Shown piece by piece: positions 1-7,972 of a DNA stretch of 10,380 nt (position 1 is the first letter of the stretch; each line of letters starts with the position of its first letter). Made by a program: the position numbers and the translations under genes. The notes beneath the pieces are model-generated. The model saw only the letters and a list, made by a program, of their open reading frames with translations. It was not told the DNA's origin and made no database searches. Origin of the DNA: Scybalousia_A sp964626385 (lineage in GTDB: Bacteria > Bacteroidota > Bacteroidia > Bacteroidales > P3); contig CAZVEO010000080.1 in NCBI GenBank assembly GCA_964626385.1, forward strand, positions 1-10,380. The letters are read 5' to 3'.

Positions 1-18
1 TTTTTTTTATATTTTTCT

Positions 19-26
19 TATATTTG
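19..26 (+). promoter_or_regulatory. Candidate -7 box (TAnnTTTG type) for the glycogen gene
   Basis: The bases TATATTTG match the TAnnTTTG -7 consensus of the primary sigma factor in Bacteroidota and lie 35 nt before the start codon. The matching -33 element would fall at or before the window edge, in a T-rich run (bases 1-8 are all T), so only half of the promoter can be judged. That T-run may instead be the tail of a terminator for an upstream gene. In this AT-rich sequence the box alone is modest evidence. Confidence 0.4.
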
Positions 27-48
27 CAGTTCAAAAACAAAGAGAGAA

Positions 49-54
49 AAGGAG
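49..54 (+). promoter_or_regulatory. Shine-Dalgarno for the glycogen gene
   Basis: AAGGAG sits 7 nt before the ATG at 62. It is a clear purine ribosome binding site, better than those of the other genes here, most of which have only A-rich leaders as is common in Bacteroidota. It supports the start at 62. Confidence 0.7.
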
Positions 55-61
55 CGTTATA

Positions 62-3000
62 ATGAATACTTATGATTATTTATTTGAGACAAGTTGGGAA
101 GTGTGCAACAAAGTAGGTGGAATACACACAGTGGTTGTTACAAAAATACCTACAATTAATAAAAAAATAGGTCCCAACCACATACTTTTAGGACCTGATT
201 TGGGACAGGCGACACAAACAGATTCTGAATTTGAGCAAGATGATAATTTGTTTCTTTCTTGGAAAATGTACGCCAAACAAAATGGTATAGAGTTTAAGAT
301 AGGTAAATGGAAAATAAAAGAATCTCCCATTGTTATTTTAGTTCCTTACACTCAATATTTTTCTTATAAAGACGAGATTTTTGCAGAGTATTGGGAAAAT
401 TATCAAGTAGATTCTTTGACAGGAGGATGGGACTATATAGAGCCGTTTCTCTTTGGTTATGCGAGTGCTAAAATAATAGAATCTTTTTATAATTTCTATC
501 TTTCCTCAACAGACAAAATAATAGCACAGTTCCACGAGTGGATGACTGGGAGTGGTTTGCTATATTTGAAAAAAAATGTACCTCAAATAGCCACCTCTTT
601 TACTACTCATGCTACTGTTTTGGGTAGATGTTTGGCTGGAAATAATTTGCCTTTGTACAGTGAGATAAATCATTTTGAGCCAAATAGAGTAGCTAATGAT
701 TTCAATGTGAGGGCAAAGTTTTCTTTGGAAAAAATATCTGCACTTAATAGTGATGTATTTACCACTGTTAGCGATATAACCAACCAAGAATGTAAGCAAT
801 TTTTTGGCAAGAGTGCAGAGCAAATTACTCCAAATGGTTTTGAGGGCAGTTTTGTACCCGAGAAAACAGAGTTTGATAGATTGAGAGTAAAAGCAAGAAA
901 TAAAATTTTTGATTTCATTGAAAAGACCTCCAATTATAGACCGCAGGAGGATGCTTTTTTTGTCCTAAATAGCGGAAGGTATGAATTTAAGAATAAGGGT
1001 ATAGATGTTTTTATAGATACTCTTAAAAATCTCAATCAAAAAGAAAAGTTAAACAAGAAAATTATAGCCATTATAGCCGTACCTGCGGGACATTATGAAC
1101 CAATAGAAGACAAATATATTACTCATCGTTTGGACAACGCTCAAAACGACCCAATACTTTCCTCTATAAAACAAAGTGGTTTGCAAAATACTGAGCAAGA
1201 AAATGTACATGTAATCTTTGTACCTTCCTATCTCGATGGTAAGGATGGGCAAATAGATATGAAATATTTTGATTTTCTAACGGCCTTTGACCTTACTGTA
1301 TTTCCTTCCTATTATGAGCCTTGGGGCTATACTCCTATGGAGAGTATGGCTTTTGGTATTCCAAGCATAACTACTACTTTGGCTGGTTTTGGACTATGGG
1401 TAAAGGAAAATATAGAAGACAATAAATCTTTGAAAGTCGTTTATCGTACCGACCACAATGAACAGGAGGTTGTAAAGGAAATAGCTGAAAACATATTGAC
1501 TTTATTATCTTTGTCTCAAACTCAAATAGAGGCTTTGAAAGAAAATGCAAAATATATTTTCTCTCAGGTGCAGTGGCAAAATCTTTATTCCTATTATGAG
1601 AAAGCCTACACTCTTGCTTTGGACAAAGCCTCACAAAGAATAAATCTTTATATACACAAACAACCTCTTTCTTATTCTATGGAGGTTAAAGCAAGTTGGG
1701 GAGATAAACCTTTGTGGAAAAAAATACTTATCAAAACCTCTTTGCCAGATAGATTGAAATTTCTTAGGATTTTGAGTCAAAATCTTTGGTGGACGTGGAA
1801 TTATGATGCCTTTGATTTGTTTGAGTCCATAGACAAAGAAAAATTCTTTGATATGGAGCGTTCTCCTATACAACTTTTGGAGTCTTTGACAAGGGAGGAT
1901 TACAGTCGTTTGTTGCAAGATGAGAAATTTTTGCAAAAAATGGACAAAGTAGAAACACATTTCAACGACTATATGCTATCAAGACAAAAGAAAAACAATT
2001 CTTTGATTGCTTACTTTTCTATGGAGTTTGGTTTGCACGACACTTTGAAAATATTCTCTGGTGGTTTGGGTATGTTGGCAGGAGATTATCTAAAACAAGC
2101 CTCAGATTCCAATAAAAACATAGTGGGTATAGGGCTTTTGTATAGGTATGGTTACTTTTTGCAACAAATAAACCACGAAGGAGAACAACAAAGTGAATTA
2201 AAGGCACAAAAGTTTTCTCATCTTCCATTGCTTGCAGTAAGGGATGCAAATGGTAAGTGGCAAAAAATATCTATAAATTTGCCTTCGGGTAAAGTGTGGG
2301 CAAAGATTTGGCTTTGTAATGTGGGTGTTACTCCTTTGTATCTTTTGGACACGGATATAGAAGAAAACTCAGAGGAAAACCGAGCCATTACTCGTCAGTT
2401 ATATGGTGGAGATAACGAAATGCGACTAAAACAAGAGATATTGCTTGGTATAGGAGGTATACGTATGCTTAGAGAATTGGGACTTTCTCCTGTTTTGTAT
2501 CATAGCAATGAAGGTCATTCTGCTTTTTCTTCTTTGGAAAGATTAAACAATTATATAAATAGATACAACCTACCTTATTTGCAAGCCTTGGAATTGGTAA
2601 GAAGTTCTACATTATTTACCACTCATACTCCTGTACCTGCGGGACATGATGTTTTTTCAGAGGATTTGATGCGTGCTTATTTTTCTCGTTATGCAGAGAG
2701 TTTGACTTTGGACTGGGATGATTTTATGCTTTTGGGTAGAAAGTCCAACGAAGATAGAAATGAAAAATTTTCTGTCAGTATTTTGGCTATCAATTGCTCG
2801 GCAAATGTCAATGGGGTAAGCAAAATACACGGACGAGTTAGTAGGGAAATGTTTCAATATTTGTTTGAGGGCTATTTTGCAGATGAGGTCAATATAGGTT
2901 ATGTTACCAATGGAGTACATCTTTCTACATGGGTAGCAAAGCAATGGGAAGACCTTTATTTGAAATATTTTGGCAAAGAAATGTTCGCAGATGAGAGCAA

Positions 3001-4234
3001 TGCTGATTATTGGCAAAAAATCTATCAAGTAGAGGACAAAGAAGTATGGCAAACTCATCAAACTTTGAAAAAAGAATTGATAACATTTATAAAGCAAAGA
3101 CTTCAAACCGAATTGCAACGCAGAGCTGAGAGTCCAAACTTATATGTAAAGACAATTGCACAATTAAGCGAAAACAAACTTATTGTCGGTTTTGCAAGGC
3201 GTTTTGCTACCTATAAGCGTGCAGGACTTTTGTTTACTGATTTACATCGTTTGGAAGCCATTGTTAACAAAGGAGTTTGCTTTGTTTTTGCTGGCAAGGC
3301 ACACCCTAATGACAAAGCGGGGCAAGACCTTATAAAAAATATAATCAACGTTTCGCGTATGCCACAATTCATTGGCAAAGTAATATTTATAGAAAATTAT
3401 GATATGTATGTAGCAAAACACTTGGTGCATGGAGTAGATGTTTGGTTAAATACTCCTACTCGTCCTTTGGAGGCTTCGGGTACAAGTGGAGAAAAAGCAA
3501 TAATGAATGGTGTGGTTAATTTTTCTGTTTTAGATGGTTGGTGGGCTGAGGGTTACAAAGCGGGAGCCGGTTGGGCTTTGAGTGAAAAACAAACATACAT
3601 AGACCAAAATTCTCAGAACCTTTTGGATGCTGAGGTTATATATTCTACTTTTGAAAATGAAATAATACCTACCTATTTTAATAAAGTAGATGATTTGCCA
3701 CTTGGTTGGATTGCCCATATAAAAAACACCATAGCACAGATTGCTCCTCATTTTACCATGAAGCGTCAATTAGACGACTACTTTGATAAGTATTATAATC
3801 CTATGTTTAAGCGATTTGATGTTTTGAGCAAAGACAATAACAAAGAGGCTTTGACTTATGCTTTGTGGAAAAAAATGATGAAAGAAAAGTGGAACAATAT
3901 GGAATTGCTCAATGTGGAGTTGCCGGATACTAATATGGAAAGTTTTTCTTTAGAAAGGCAAACTTTTAAAGCAAAAATCATTTTATACACAGGGGAAATT
4001 AACCCTGAAAATGTGGGTATAGAGATGATTATAGCCGATAAAGAAAACGACAACATAAGTAAAGCAGAGCAAATTATAGAGTTGGAACTAACTAAAAACG
4101 ATAACCATAAGGGTGAGTATTGTTTGGAGTTTCACAATTTCTCTTCGGGAGTACATAACTATGCTTTTCGTATCTTTCCAAAACATGATTTAATGCCGTT
4201 TAGAGGTGATTTAAATCTTGTTAAATGGATATAA
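62..4234 (+). CDS. glgP: Fused glycogen synthase (GT3) and alpha-glucan phosphorylase (GT35)
   Basis: A cytoplasmic glycogen enzyme of 1390 residues joining two activities that act in opposite directions. Residues about 1-545 resemble GT3 glycogen synthases: the N-terminal SWEVCNKVGGIHTV glycine loop (11-24), FHEW (157-160), TTHAT around H183, and PSYYEPWGYTPMES (415-428), which supplies the E-x7-E pair E419/E427. Residues about 555-650 resemble the DUF3417 segment that precedes short-type phosphorylases (SQNLWWTWN). The GT35 domain follows, with FSGGLG (665-670), NEGHSAF (E817-F822), HTPVPAGHD (about 855-863), GFARRFATYKR (1043-1053) and SGTSGEKAIMNG, where K1145 is the expected pyridoxal-phosphate lysine. 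The last ~110 residues form a beta-rich tail ending in LVKWI, as in this phosphorylase family. All key residues appear present in both halves, so both are probably active. The fusion is known in Bacteroidota, while other members keep the two genes apart. Whether the synthase uses UDP- or ADP-glucose cannot be told. The start is supported by the SD at 49-54. Confidence 0.95.
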   Translation: MNTYDYLFETSWEVCNKVGGIHTVVVTKIPTINKKIGPNHILLGPDLGQATQTDSEFEQDDNLFLSWKMYAKQNGIEFKIGKWKIKESPIVILVPYTQYFSYKDEIFAEYWENYQVDSLTGGWDYIEPFLFGYASAKIIESFYNFYLSSTDKIIAQFHEWMTGSGLLYLKKNVPQIATSFTTHATVLGRCLAGNNLPLYSEINHFEPNRVANDFNVRAKFSLEKISALNSDVFTTVSDITNQECKQFFGKSAEQITPNGFEGSFVPEKTEFDRLRVKARNKIFDFIEKTSNYRPQEDAFFVLNSGRYEFKNKGIDVFIDTLKNLNQKEKLNKKIIAIIAVPAGHYEPIEDKYITHRLDNAQNDPILSSIKQSGLQNTEQENVHVIFVPSYLDGKDGQIDMKYFDFLTAFDLTVFPSYYEPWGYTPMESMAFGIPSITTTLAGFGLWVKENIEDNKSLKVVYRTDHNEQEVVKEIAENILTLLSLSQTQIEALKENAKYIFSQVQWQNLYSYYEKAYTLALDKASQRINLYIHKQPLSYSMEVKASWGDKPLWKKILIKTSLPDRLKFLRILSQNLWWTWNYDAFDLFESIDKEKFFDMERSPIQLLESLTREDYSRLLQDEKFLQKMDKVETHFNDYMLSRQKKNNSLIAYFSMEFGLHDTLKIFSGGLGMLAGDYLKQASDSNKNIVGIGLLYRYGYFLQQINHEGEQQSELKAQKFSHLPLLAVRDANGKWQKISINLPSGKVWAKIWLCNVGVTPLYLLDTDIEENSEENRAITRQLYGGDNEMRLKQEILLGIGGIRMLRELGLSPVLYHSNEGHSAFSSLERLNNYINRYNLPYLQALELVRSSTLFTTHTPVPAGHDVFSEDLMRAYFSRYAESLTLDWDDFMLLGRKSNEDRNEKFSVSILAINCSANVNGVSKIHGRVSREMFQYLFEGYFADEVNIGYVTNGVHLSTWVAKQWEDLYLKYFGKEMFADESNADYWQKIYQVEDKEVWQTHQTLKKELITFIKQRLQTELQRRAESPNLYVKTIAQLSENKLIVGFARRFATYKRAGLLFTDLHRLEAIVNKGVCFVFAGKAHPNDKAGQDLIKNIINVSRMPQFIGKVIFIENYDMYVAKHLVHGVDVWLNTPTRPLEASGTSGEKAIMNGVVNFSVLDGWWAEGYKAGAGWALSEKQTYIDQNSQNLLDAEVIYSTFENEIIPTYFNKVDDLPLGWIAHIKNTIAQIAPHFTMKRQLDDYFDKYYNPMFKRFDVLSKDNNKEALTYALWKKMMKEKWNNMELLNVELPDTNMESFSLERQTFKAKIILYTGEINPENVGIEMIIADKENDNISKAEQIIELELTKNDNHKGEYCLEFHNFSSGVHNYAFRIFPKHDLMPFRGDLNLVKWI

Positions 4235-4254
4235 AAGCAAGACTGCTTGTTTTG
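4234..4254 (+). terminator. Weak hairpin after the glycogen gene
   Basis: An 8-bp stem (AAAGCAAG with CTTGTTTT, one G-T wobble) closes on an ACTG loop directly at the stop codon. The T stretch lies inside the stem's 3' arm rather than after it, so this is at best a weak intrinsic terminator. It may instead be an mRNA 3'-end stabiliser. Confidence 0.35.
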
Positions 4255-4285
4255 TAATAAATTTATAAAACTTGCGTTATATTTC
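4251..4285 (+). promoter_or_regulatory. Possible weak promoter for the HAD-MORN-M64-ung operon
   Basis: TTTG (4251-4254) and TATATTTC (4278-4285) resemble the Bacteroidota -33 and -7 boxes. The last base of the -7 box is C instead of G, and the 23-nt spacer is longer than the usual 19-21. It is the best candidate in the 68-nt gap after the glycogen gene. Read-through from the upstream gene is an alternative. Confidence 0.25.
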
Positions 4286-4302
4286 TTAATAAACGGATAA
4301 CT

Positions 4303-4842
4303 ATGTTTGAGGATTGTAAATATTTGTTTTTGGATAGAGATGGAGTAATTAACGAAAGAATAATGGGAGGGTATGTCTTAGATTATAAGGATTTTGTTTT
4401 TAAGACAGGTGTACTTTCTGCTCTGAAAATTTTTGCTTCTATGTTTGACAAAATCTTTATTGTTACCAATCAGCAATGTATAGGCAAAGGTTTGATAACA
4501 GAGAATGGTTTTGCAACACTTACAAAACAAATGATGCAAGATATAAATAGGGCAGGAGGTAGAGTTGATAAACTTTATTATTGCCCTTTTCTCAAATCAG
4601 AAAATTCTCCTTTGAGAAAGCCAAACAATGGTATGGCTTTGCTTGCCAAAGAAGATTTCCCAGAGGTAGATTTCAAAAAAAGCATTATGGTAGGAGATGC
4701 AAACAGTGATATGCTTTTTGGCAGGTCTTTGGGAATGCACACTGTTTTTATAGACAATCAAACGGGCGAGCCTTATCAAGCAGAGTTGGTTGAAAAAAAA
4801 TATTATTCATTATTAGAATTTGCGCAAGAAATAAACAAATAA
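4303..4842 (+). CDS. HAD-superfamily phosphatase, GmhB/histidinol-phosphatase-like
   Basis: A 179-residue cytoplasmic hydrolase of the HAD IIIA type. Motif I is FLDRDGVIN, with nucleophile D11 and acid/base D13. Motif II is VTNQ (T55). K106 in RKP serves as motif III. Motif IV is GDANSD (D132, D136), which binds magnesium. The family contains D-glycero-D-manno-heptose-1,7-bisphosphate 7-phosphatase (GmhB), which makes the heptose precursor of lipopolysaccharide, and related histidinol-phosphatase domains. The loop that in typical GmhB carries a Cys/His zinc site keeps only C94 (CPFLKSENSPLRKP), so zinc binding is probably lost and the substrate is uncertain. No other heptose or histidine gene lies in the window. 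The ATG lies 68 nt after the glycogen gene with only a weak purine stretch upstream. The family is secure, the substrate is not. Confidence 0.85.
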   Translation: MFEDCKYLFLDRDGVINERIMGGYVLDYKDFVFKTGVLSALKIFASMFDKIFIVTNQQCIGKGLITENGFATLTKQMMQDINRAGGRVDKLYYCPFLKSENSPLRKPNNGMALLAKEDFPEVDFKKSIMVGDANSDMLFGRSLGMHTVFIDNQTGEPYQAELVEKKYYSLLEFAQEINK

Positions 4843-4857
4843 AAACACTTATAGAAA

Positions 4858-5868
4858 ATGAAAAAAAATCACATACTTTTATTTTTAACTCTTTCTTTGT
4901 TGTTTGTATGCAACAATGCTTTGGCACAAAATGAGATAGACGCACAAGGAAGAAAACAAGGACACTGGATAAAAACAGCCAAAAATGGTAAAAAAATAAA
5001 GGAAGGCAACTTTAAAGACAACTACCCTGTGGATACTTTTTACTACTACGACAGCAAAGGCAATGTAACTATCAAAAATTATTTCTATGATGAGGGTAGG
5101 AAAAATTATACTTGGCTAATGTTCCCTAATGGTAAAGTGCAAGCAGAAGGAGAGTACATAAACAAGCAAAAACAAGGTACTTGGAAATACTATAATGAAA
5201 AAGGCAAACGTATAACCGAAGTAGAATACAAAGACAATCAAAAACAGGGAAAAGAAACAATTTATGACGATGAGGGCAAAGAGGTTTTGCAAATAACCAC
5301 TTTTGACAAAGGCAAGAGAGATGGTGCTTTTTTTAAGAGTTTGCAATCATACGGATATTATACAGCAAATTACAAAAACGATGTCCTTGAGGGAGAATAC
5401 AAAGAATATTACCCTACCAAACAAATAAGACAAAGGGGGCAATACATAAATGGCAACAAAGAGGGCAAATGGTTGGTATCTCTTCCTAATGGTAAGGTGG
5501 TGCAAGAATTTACTTATCAAAAAGATGAGTTATTGGAGGATGCTGTTATATTTTCTACATCTGAGGGAGATAAACGTATGCTTCAAACAGATATTTCTAT
5601 GGTTAGAGATTTTAAGGACAAGATGCAAGTTTTTGATATGCAAGGCAACAAGTTTTCTACCAATAACAACTTTGAACAAATGCTTCAATATCTTAATGGC
5701 AATAGATTTATGCGCATAGAGGAGAAAGGAAATGTTTATATGAATGTTGTTACTTTGCAAGGTATTAATGAGGATGGAAGTGTAAGAACCAATATAGATT
5801 TTGGTTTTAAAATAATACCTGACGAAAATGGAAAACAAATAATAAATTCTCTAACACGTGAGGAATAA
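4858..5868 (+). CDS. Secreted MORN-variant repeat protein
   Basis: A 336-residue exported protein of unknown role. A Sec signal peptide is clear: MKKN, a hydrophobic core, then ALA|Q with cleavage expected after A23. C18 does not sit in a good lipobox, so I favour ordinary signal peptidase processing. Residues about 33-225 contain roughly six to eight units of about 20-23 residues of the form G-x-W/Y...NGK...EG-x-Y, for example around 33-52, 89-103, 106-125, 130-146, 177-196 and 202-220. This matches the MORN_2 / YwqK-like repeat (PF07661) common in Bacteroidota envelope proteins. Residues about 245-336 carry no repeats and I do not recognise them. The gene starts 15 nt after the HAD gene and ends 18 nt before the M64 gene, so co-transcription is likely. 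A binding or scaffold role at the periplasm or outer membrane is inference only. Confidence 0.8.
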   Translation: MKKNHILLFLTLSLLFVCNNALAQNEIDAQGRKQGHWIKTAKNGKKIKEGNFKDNYPVDTFYYYDSKGNVTIKNYFYDEGRKNYTWLMFPNGKVQAEGEYINKQKQGTWKYYNEKGKRITEVEYKDNQKQGKETIYDDEGKEVLQITTFDKGKRDGAFFKSLQSYGYYTANYKNDVLEGEYKEYYPTKQIRQRGQYINGNKEGKWLVSLPNGKVVQEFTYQKDELLEDAVIFSTSEGDKRMLQTDISMVRDFKDKMQVFDMQGNKFSTNNNFEQMLQYLNGNRFMRIEEKGNVYMNVVTLQGINEDGSVRTNIDFGFKIIPDENGKQIINSLTREE

Positions 5869-5886
5869 AAAAATAGATTGGAAGTT

Positions 5887-7140
5887 ATGAAAAAGATATT
5901 TTTTGCTTTGTTTCTTTGTCTTTCTTTGATAGCAAAGGCACAGTGGGAAGAGAATTTTGAAAATGCTTCTTTGCGTATAGATTATTATCATAGTGGAAGG
6001 TATCAAGTGGATTACTTTTCTTTGCAATCCTGTCAAAAACTGCCTTTTTATAGCGGTTCTCACACCTATCTCATAGATAAGACCAACAATGGAGCCTATA
6101 AGGTGGCTTTGTTTGATAGAAAAAGCAAGCAGATGATTTTTTCCAAAGGTTTTTCTTCTCTTTTCAATGAGTGGCAAAGTAGCGAGGAGGCAAGAAATAT
6201 GTGTGGCAACTATGAGGAAACAGTTATAGTACCTTACCCAAAAAATGATGTGGACATAGTTTTTTTCTCAAGAGATAGTCTTAATGGTTGGCAAGAAGTT
6301 TTTAGACAGCAGTTTTCAGAGGAATTGTTAGTAGATTATTACAAACCTTCCTACAATATTATTCCTCTTCACAAAGTCAATCGCAAGATAGAGCAGAGAA
6401 TGGATTTGGTATTTTTACCCGTAGGTTATACCAAAGAGGAAAAAGAAAAGATGTATAAGGATTTAAACAATTTTGCTCATTGGATGTTTGACCAAGAACC
6501 TTATAAGAGTAGGGCAGAGGTTATAAATATAGAGGCGATAGAATATTATAGTGAAAAAAGTGGCATACCAGGACTTGGAGATAGAAAAAATGAGCAAGGA
6601 GAATTGGGAGTTGCTTATAATATGTTTTCTTCTCCTCGTTATATAATGACTACTTCTATTTGGGAACTCAATGATGTATTGAACGCAGTGCCTTTTGATG
6701 CTGTGATTATAGTGGTTAATAGTGAGGTTTATGGAGGTGGAGGAATATATAACTATTATGCTACTTGTTATAGTGGAGAAAAAGCAAAAGAAGTACTTAT
6801 ACATGAGTTTTCTCATTCTTTTGCTGGTTTGGCAGACGAATATTCTGATAATGATAGCGACACTGGTTTGCAACCTGTTTATGCAGAGCCGTACGAAAAA
6901 AATATTACTACTCTTGTAGATTTTTCTTCCAAATGGGGCAGTATGATAAAGAAAACAACACCAGTGCCAACCCCTGCAAGCGAAGACTACAGAGATGAGG
7001 TTGGTGTCTTTGAGGGTGCTTCCTATATGTCAAAGGGTTTTTATCGTCCTTATCAACATTGTATGATGAGGGATTTGTCGCCTTTTTGTCCTGTGTGTAG
7101 CAAGGTTATAAATGATATGTTGGATATTTATTCAAAATAA
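5887..7140 (+). CDS. Secreted M64-family zinc metallopeptidase
   Basis: A 417-residue exported peptidase of the M64 (IgA peptidase-like, PF09471) type. I start it at ATG 5887, preceded by GGAAG at 5880-5884. A TTG nine bases upstream is also in frame, but it would put extra residues before a textbook signal peptide (MKKIFFALFLCLSLIAKA|Q, cleavage after A18). Residues about 20-150 fit the beta-sandwich M64 N-terminal domain. The catalytic part holds HEFSH (H306, E307, H310), followed by GLADEY, whose D317/E318 include the likely third zinc ligand. Near the C-terminus, HCMMRDLSPFCPVC has a Met-turn-like MM and cysteines C392, C401 and C404, a pattern typical of M64 proteins in gut and oral Bacteroidota. 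The family is named for an IgA protease, but most members have unknown substrates, so IgA cleavage should not be assumed. The gene is 18 nt after the MORN gene and 3 nt before ung. Confidence 0.9.
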   Translation: MKKIFFALFLCLSLIAKAQWEENFENASLRIDYYHSGRYQVDYFSLQSCQKLPFYSGSHTYLIDKTNNGAYKVALFDRKSKQMIFSKGFSSLFNEWQSSEEARNMCGNYEETVIVPYPKNDVDIVFFSRDSLNGWQEVFRQQFSEELLVDYYKPSYNIIPLHKVNRKIEQRMDLVFLPVGYTKEEKEKMYKDLNNFAHWMFDQEPYKSRAEVINIEAIEYYSEKSGIPGLGDRKNEQGELGVAYNMFSSPRYIMTTSIWELNDVLNAVPFDAVIIVVNSEVYGGGGIYNYYATCYSGEKAKEVLIHEFSHSFAGLADEYSDNDSDTGLQPVYAEPYEKNITTLVDFSSKWGSMIKKTTPVPTPASEDYRDEVGVFEGASYMSKGFYRPYQHCMMRDLSPFCPVCSKVINDMLDIYSK

Positions 7141-7143
7141 TAG

Positions 7144-7806
7144 ATGGAAGTAAAAATAGACTCCTCATGGCAAAAAGTACTACAAGAAGAGTTTGATAAA
7201 CCTTATTTTTCTCTTCTTGCTGAAAAAGTAAAACAAGCCTATAAAACAACAAAGGTTTTTCCTCAAGGTAGTTTGATATTCAATGCTTTTAATCTTTGTC
7301 CTTTTGATAAAGTAAAAGTGGTAATACTCGGGCAAGACCCTTACCATGAGGAAGGACAAGCACATGGTTTGGCTTTTTCAGTAATGGAAGGTGTTCCTTT
7401 GCCTCCCTCTTTGCAAAATATTTATAAAGAGATTTATAATGATGTAGGCTCTCAACATGATAACAATGGCGACCTTTCCTCTTGGGCAAAGCAGGGTGTT
7501 CTTTTGCTTAACTCCTCTCTTACGGTAGAAGAGCACAAGGCAAATTCGCATCAAAGTTTTGGTTGGGAAACTTTTACCGATAGTGTGATAAAAATACTTA
7601 ACGACAAAAAAGAACATTTGGTTTTTATGCTTTGGGGAAGTTTTGCTATCAAAAAAGGTCAATACATAGACAAAAACAAGCATTTGGTACTTACCTCTGT
7701 CCACCCTTCTCCTTTGTCGGCTTATAGAGGTTTTTTTGGTAACAAACATTTCTCCTCTACCAACGATTATCTATCCTCTTTAAACAAAGAGCCTATTATT
7801 TGGTAA
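7144..7806 (+). CDS. ung: Uracil-DNA glycosylase, family 1
   Basis: A 220-residue base-excision repair enzyme that removes uracil from DNA after cytosine deamination or dUMP misincorporation. It is full length for the family. Visible motifs are GQDPYH (63-68) with the water-activating D65 and Y67, GLAF with the uracil-stacking F78, LLLNSSLTV with uracil-specificity residue N123, and HPSPLSAYRGFF with catalytic H187 and the leucine-loop region that pushes the base out. Numbering is almost identical to E. coli Ung. The start codon lies 3 nt after the M64 stop, so translation is probably coupled. A hairpin-and-T terminator candidate follows 16 nt after the stop, making ung the last gene of the operon. 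Its linkage to two secreted proteins looks like gene order rather than shared function. Confidence 0.97.
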   Translation: MEVKIDSSWQKVLQEEFDKPYFSLLAEKVKQAYKTTKVFPQGSLIFNAFNLCPFDKVKVVILGQDPYHEEGQAHGLAFSVMEGVPLPPSLQNIYKEIYNDVGSQHDNNGDLSSWAKQGVLLLNSSLTVEEHKANSHQSFGWETFTDSVIKILNDKKEHLVFMLWGSFAIKKGQYIDKNKHLVLTSVHPSPLSAYRGFFGNKHFSSTNDYLSSLNKEPIIW

Positions 7807-7821
7807 CACCCCTCACACCCA

Positions 7822-7839
7822 CACCCATTGGGTGCTTTT
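7822..7839 (+). terminator. Short intrinsic terminator candidate after ung
   Basis: CACCC-ATT-GGGTG forms a 5-bp stem with a 3-nt loop, followed by CTTTT. It is small but well placed, 16 nt after the ung stop. A second 6-bp hairpin (ACAGGC-ATT-GCCTGT, 7847-7861) followed by TT could reinforce it. Both belong to the larger palindrome-rich element described separately. Confidence 0.5.
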
Positions 7840-7972
7840 ATAGGGCACAGGCATTGCCTGTTTCATAAGGGCAAAGCCACAACCTGTTTATTAGGCAAAG
7901 CCACTACTTTTTTACGGCTATGCCCATATAAGACGCCCTGTGGGTGTGTGCCCTTATAAAAAGCCAATGGCT
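7822..7972. repeat. GC-rich palindrome array inside an imperfect inverted repeat
   Basis: About 150 bp with no ORF, clearly richer in G+C than its surroundings. It holds seven short palindromes with 3-nt loops: CACCC-ATT-GGGTG (7822-7834), ACAGGC-ATT-GCCTGT (7847-7861), GGC-AAA-GCC (7870-7878), the same again (7894-7902), GGC-TAT-GCC (7916-7924), CCC-TGT-GGG (7936-7944) and AGCC-AAT-GGCT (7962-7972). Centres are 20-27 nt apart. An 11-bp direct repeat GGCAAAGCCAC occurs at 7870-7880 and 7894-7904. The outer parts also pair: CCATTGG...TTTTATA-GGGCACA (7825-7849) against 7947-7970, and CACACCCACA (7814-7823) against TGTGGGTGTG (7939-7948). This could be a REP- or MITE-like intergenic repeat, a structured 3' UTR, or a decayed tandem repeat. 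No target-site duplication was established. Confidence 0.6.

Noticed and set aside
1..8. T8 run at the window edge as a phase-variable tract
   Set aside because: It is cut by the window start and lies in AT-rich intergenic DNA, where T-runs are expected.
2657..3118. Antisense ORF of 153 codons within the phosphorylase domain
   Set aside because: It lies opposite a strongly conserved coding region, has no recognisable motif, and is explained by the AT-rich codon use of the + strand gene.
5878..5886. TTG start for the M64 peptidase
   Set aside because: The ATG at 5887 has a purine-rich site just upstream and gives a standard signal peptide, whereas the TTG adds MEV before it.
5887..7140. Calling the M64 protein an IgA protease
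   Set aside because: The family name comes from one characterised member. Nothing in this sequence shows IgA specificity.
7822..7972. CRISPR array
   Set aside because: The repeated units are short, differ from one another and lack unique spacers of constant length. No cas gene is nearby.
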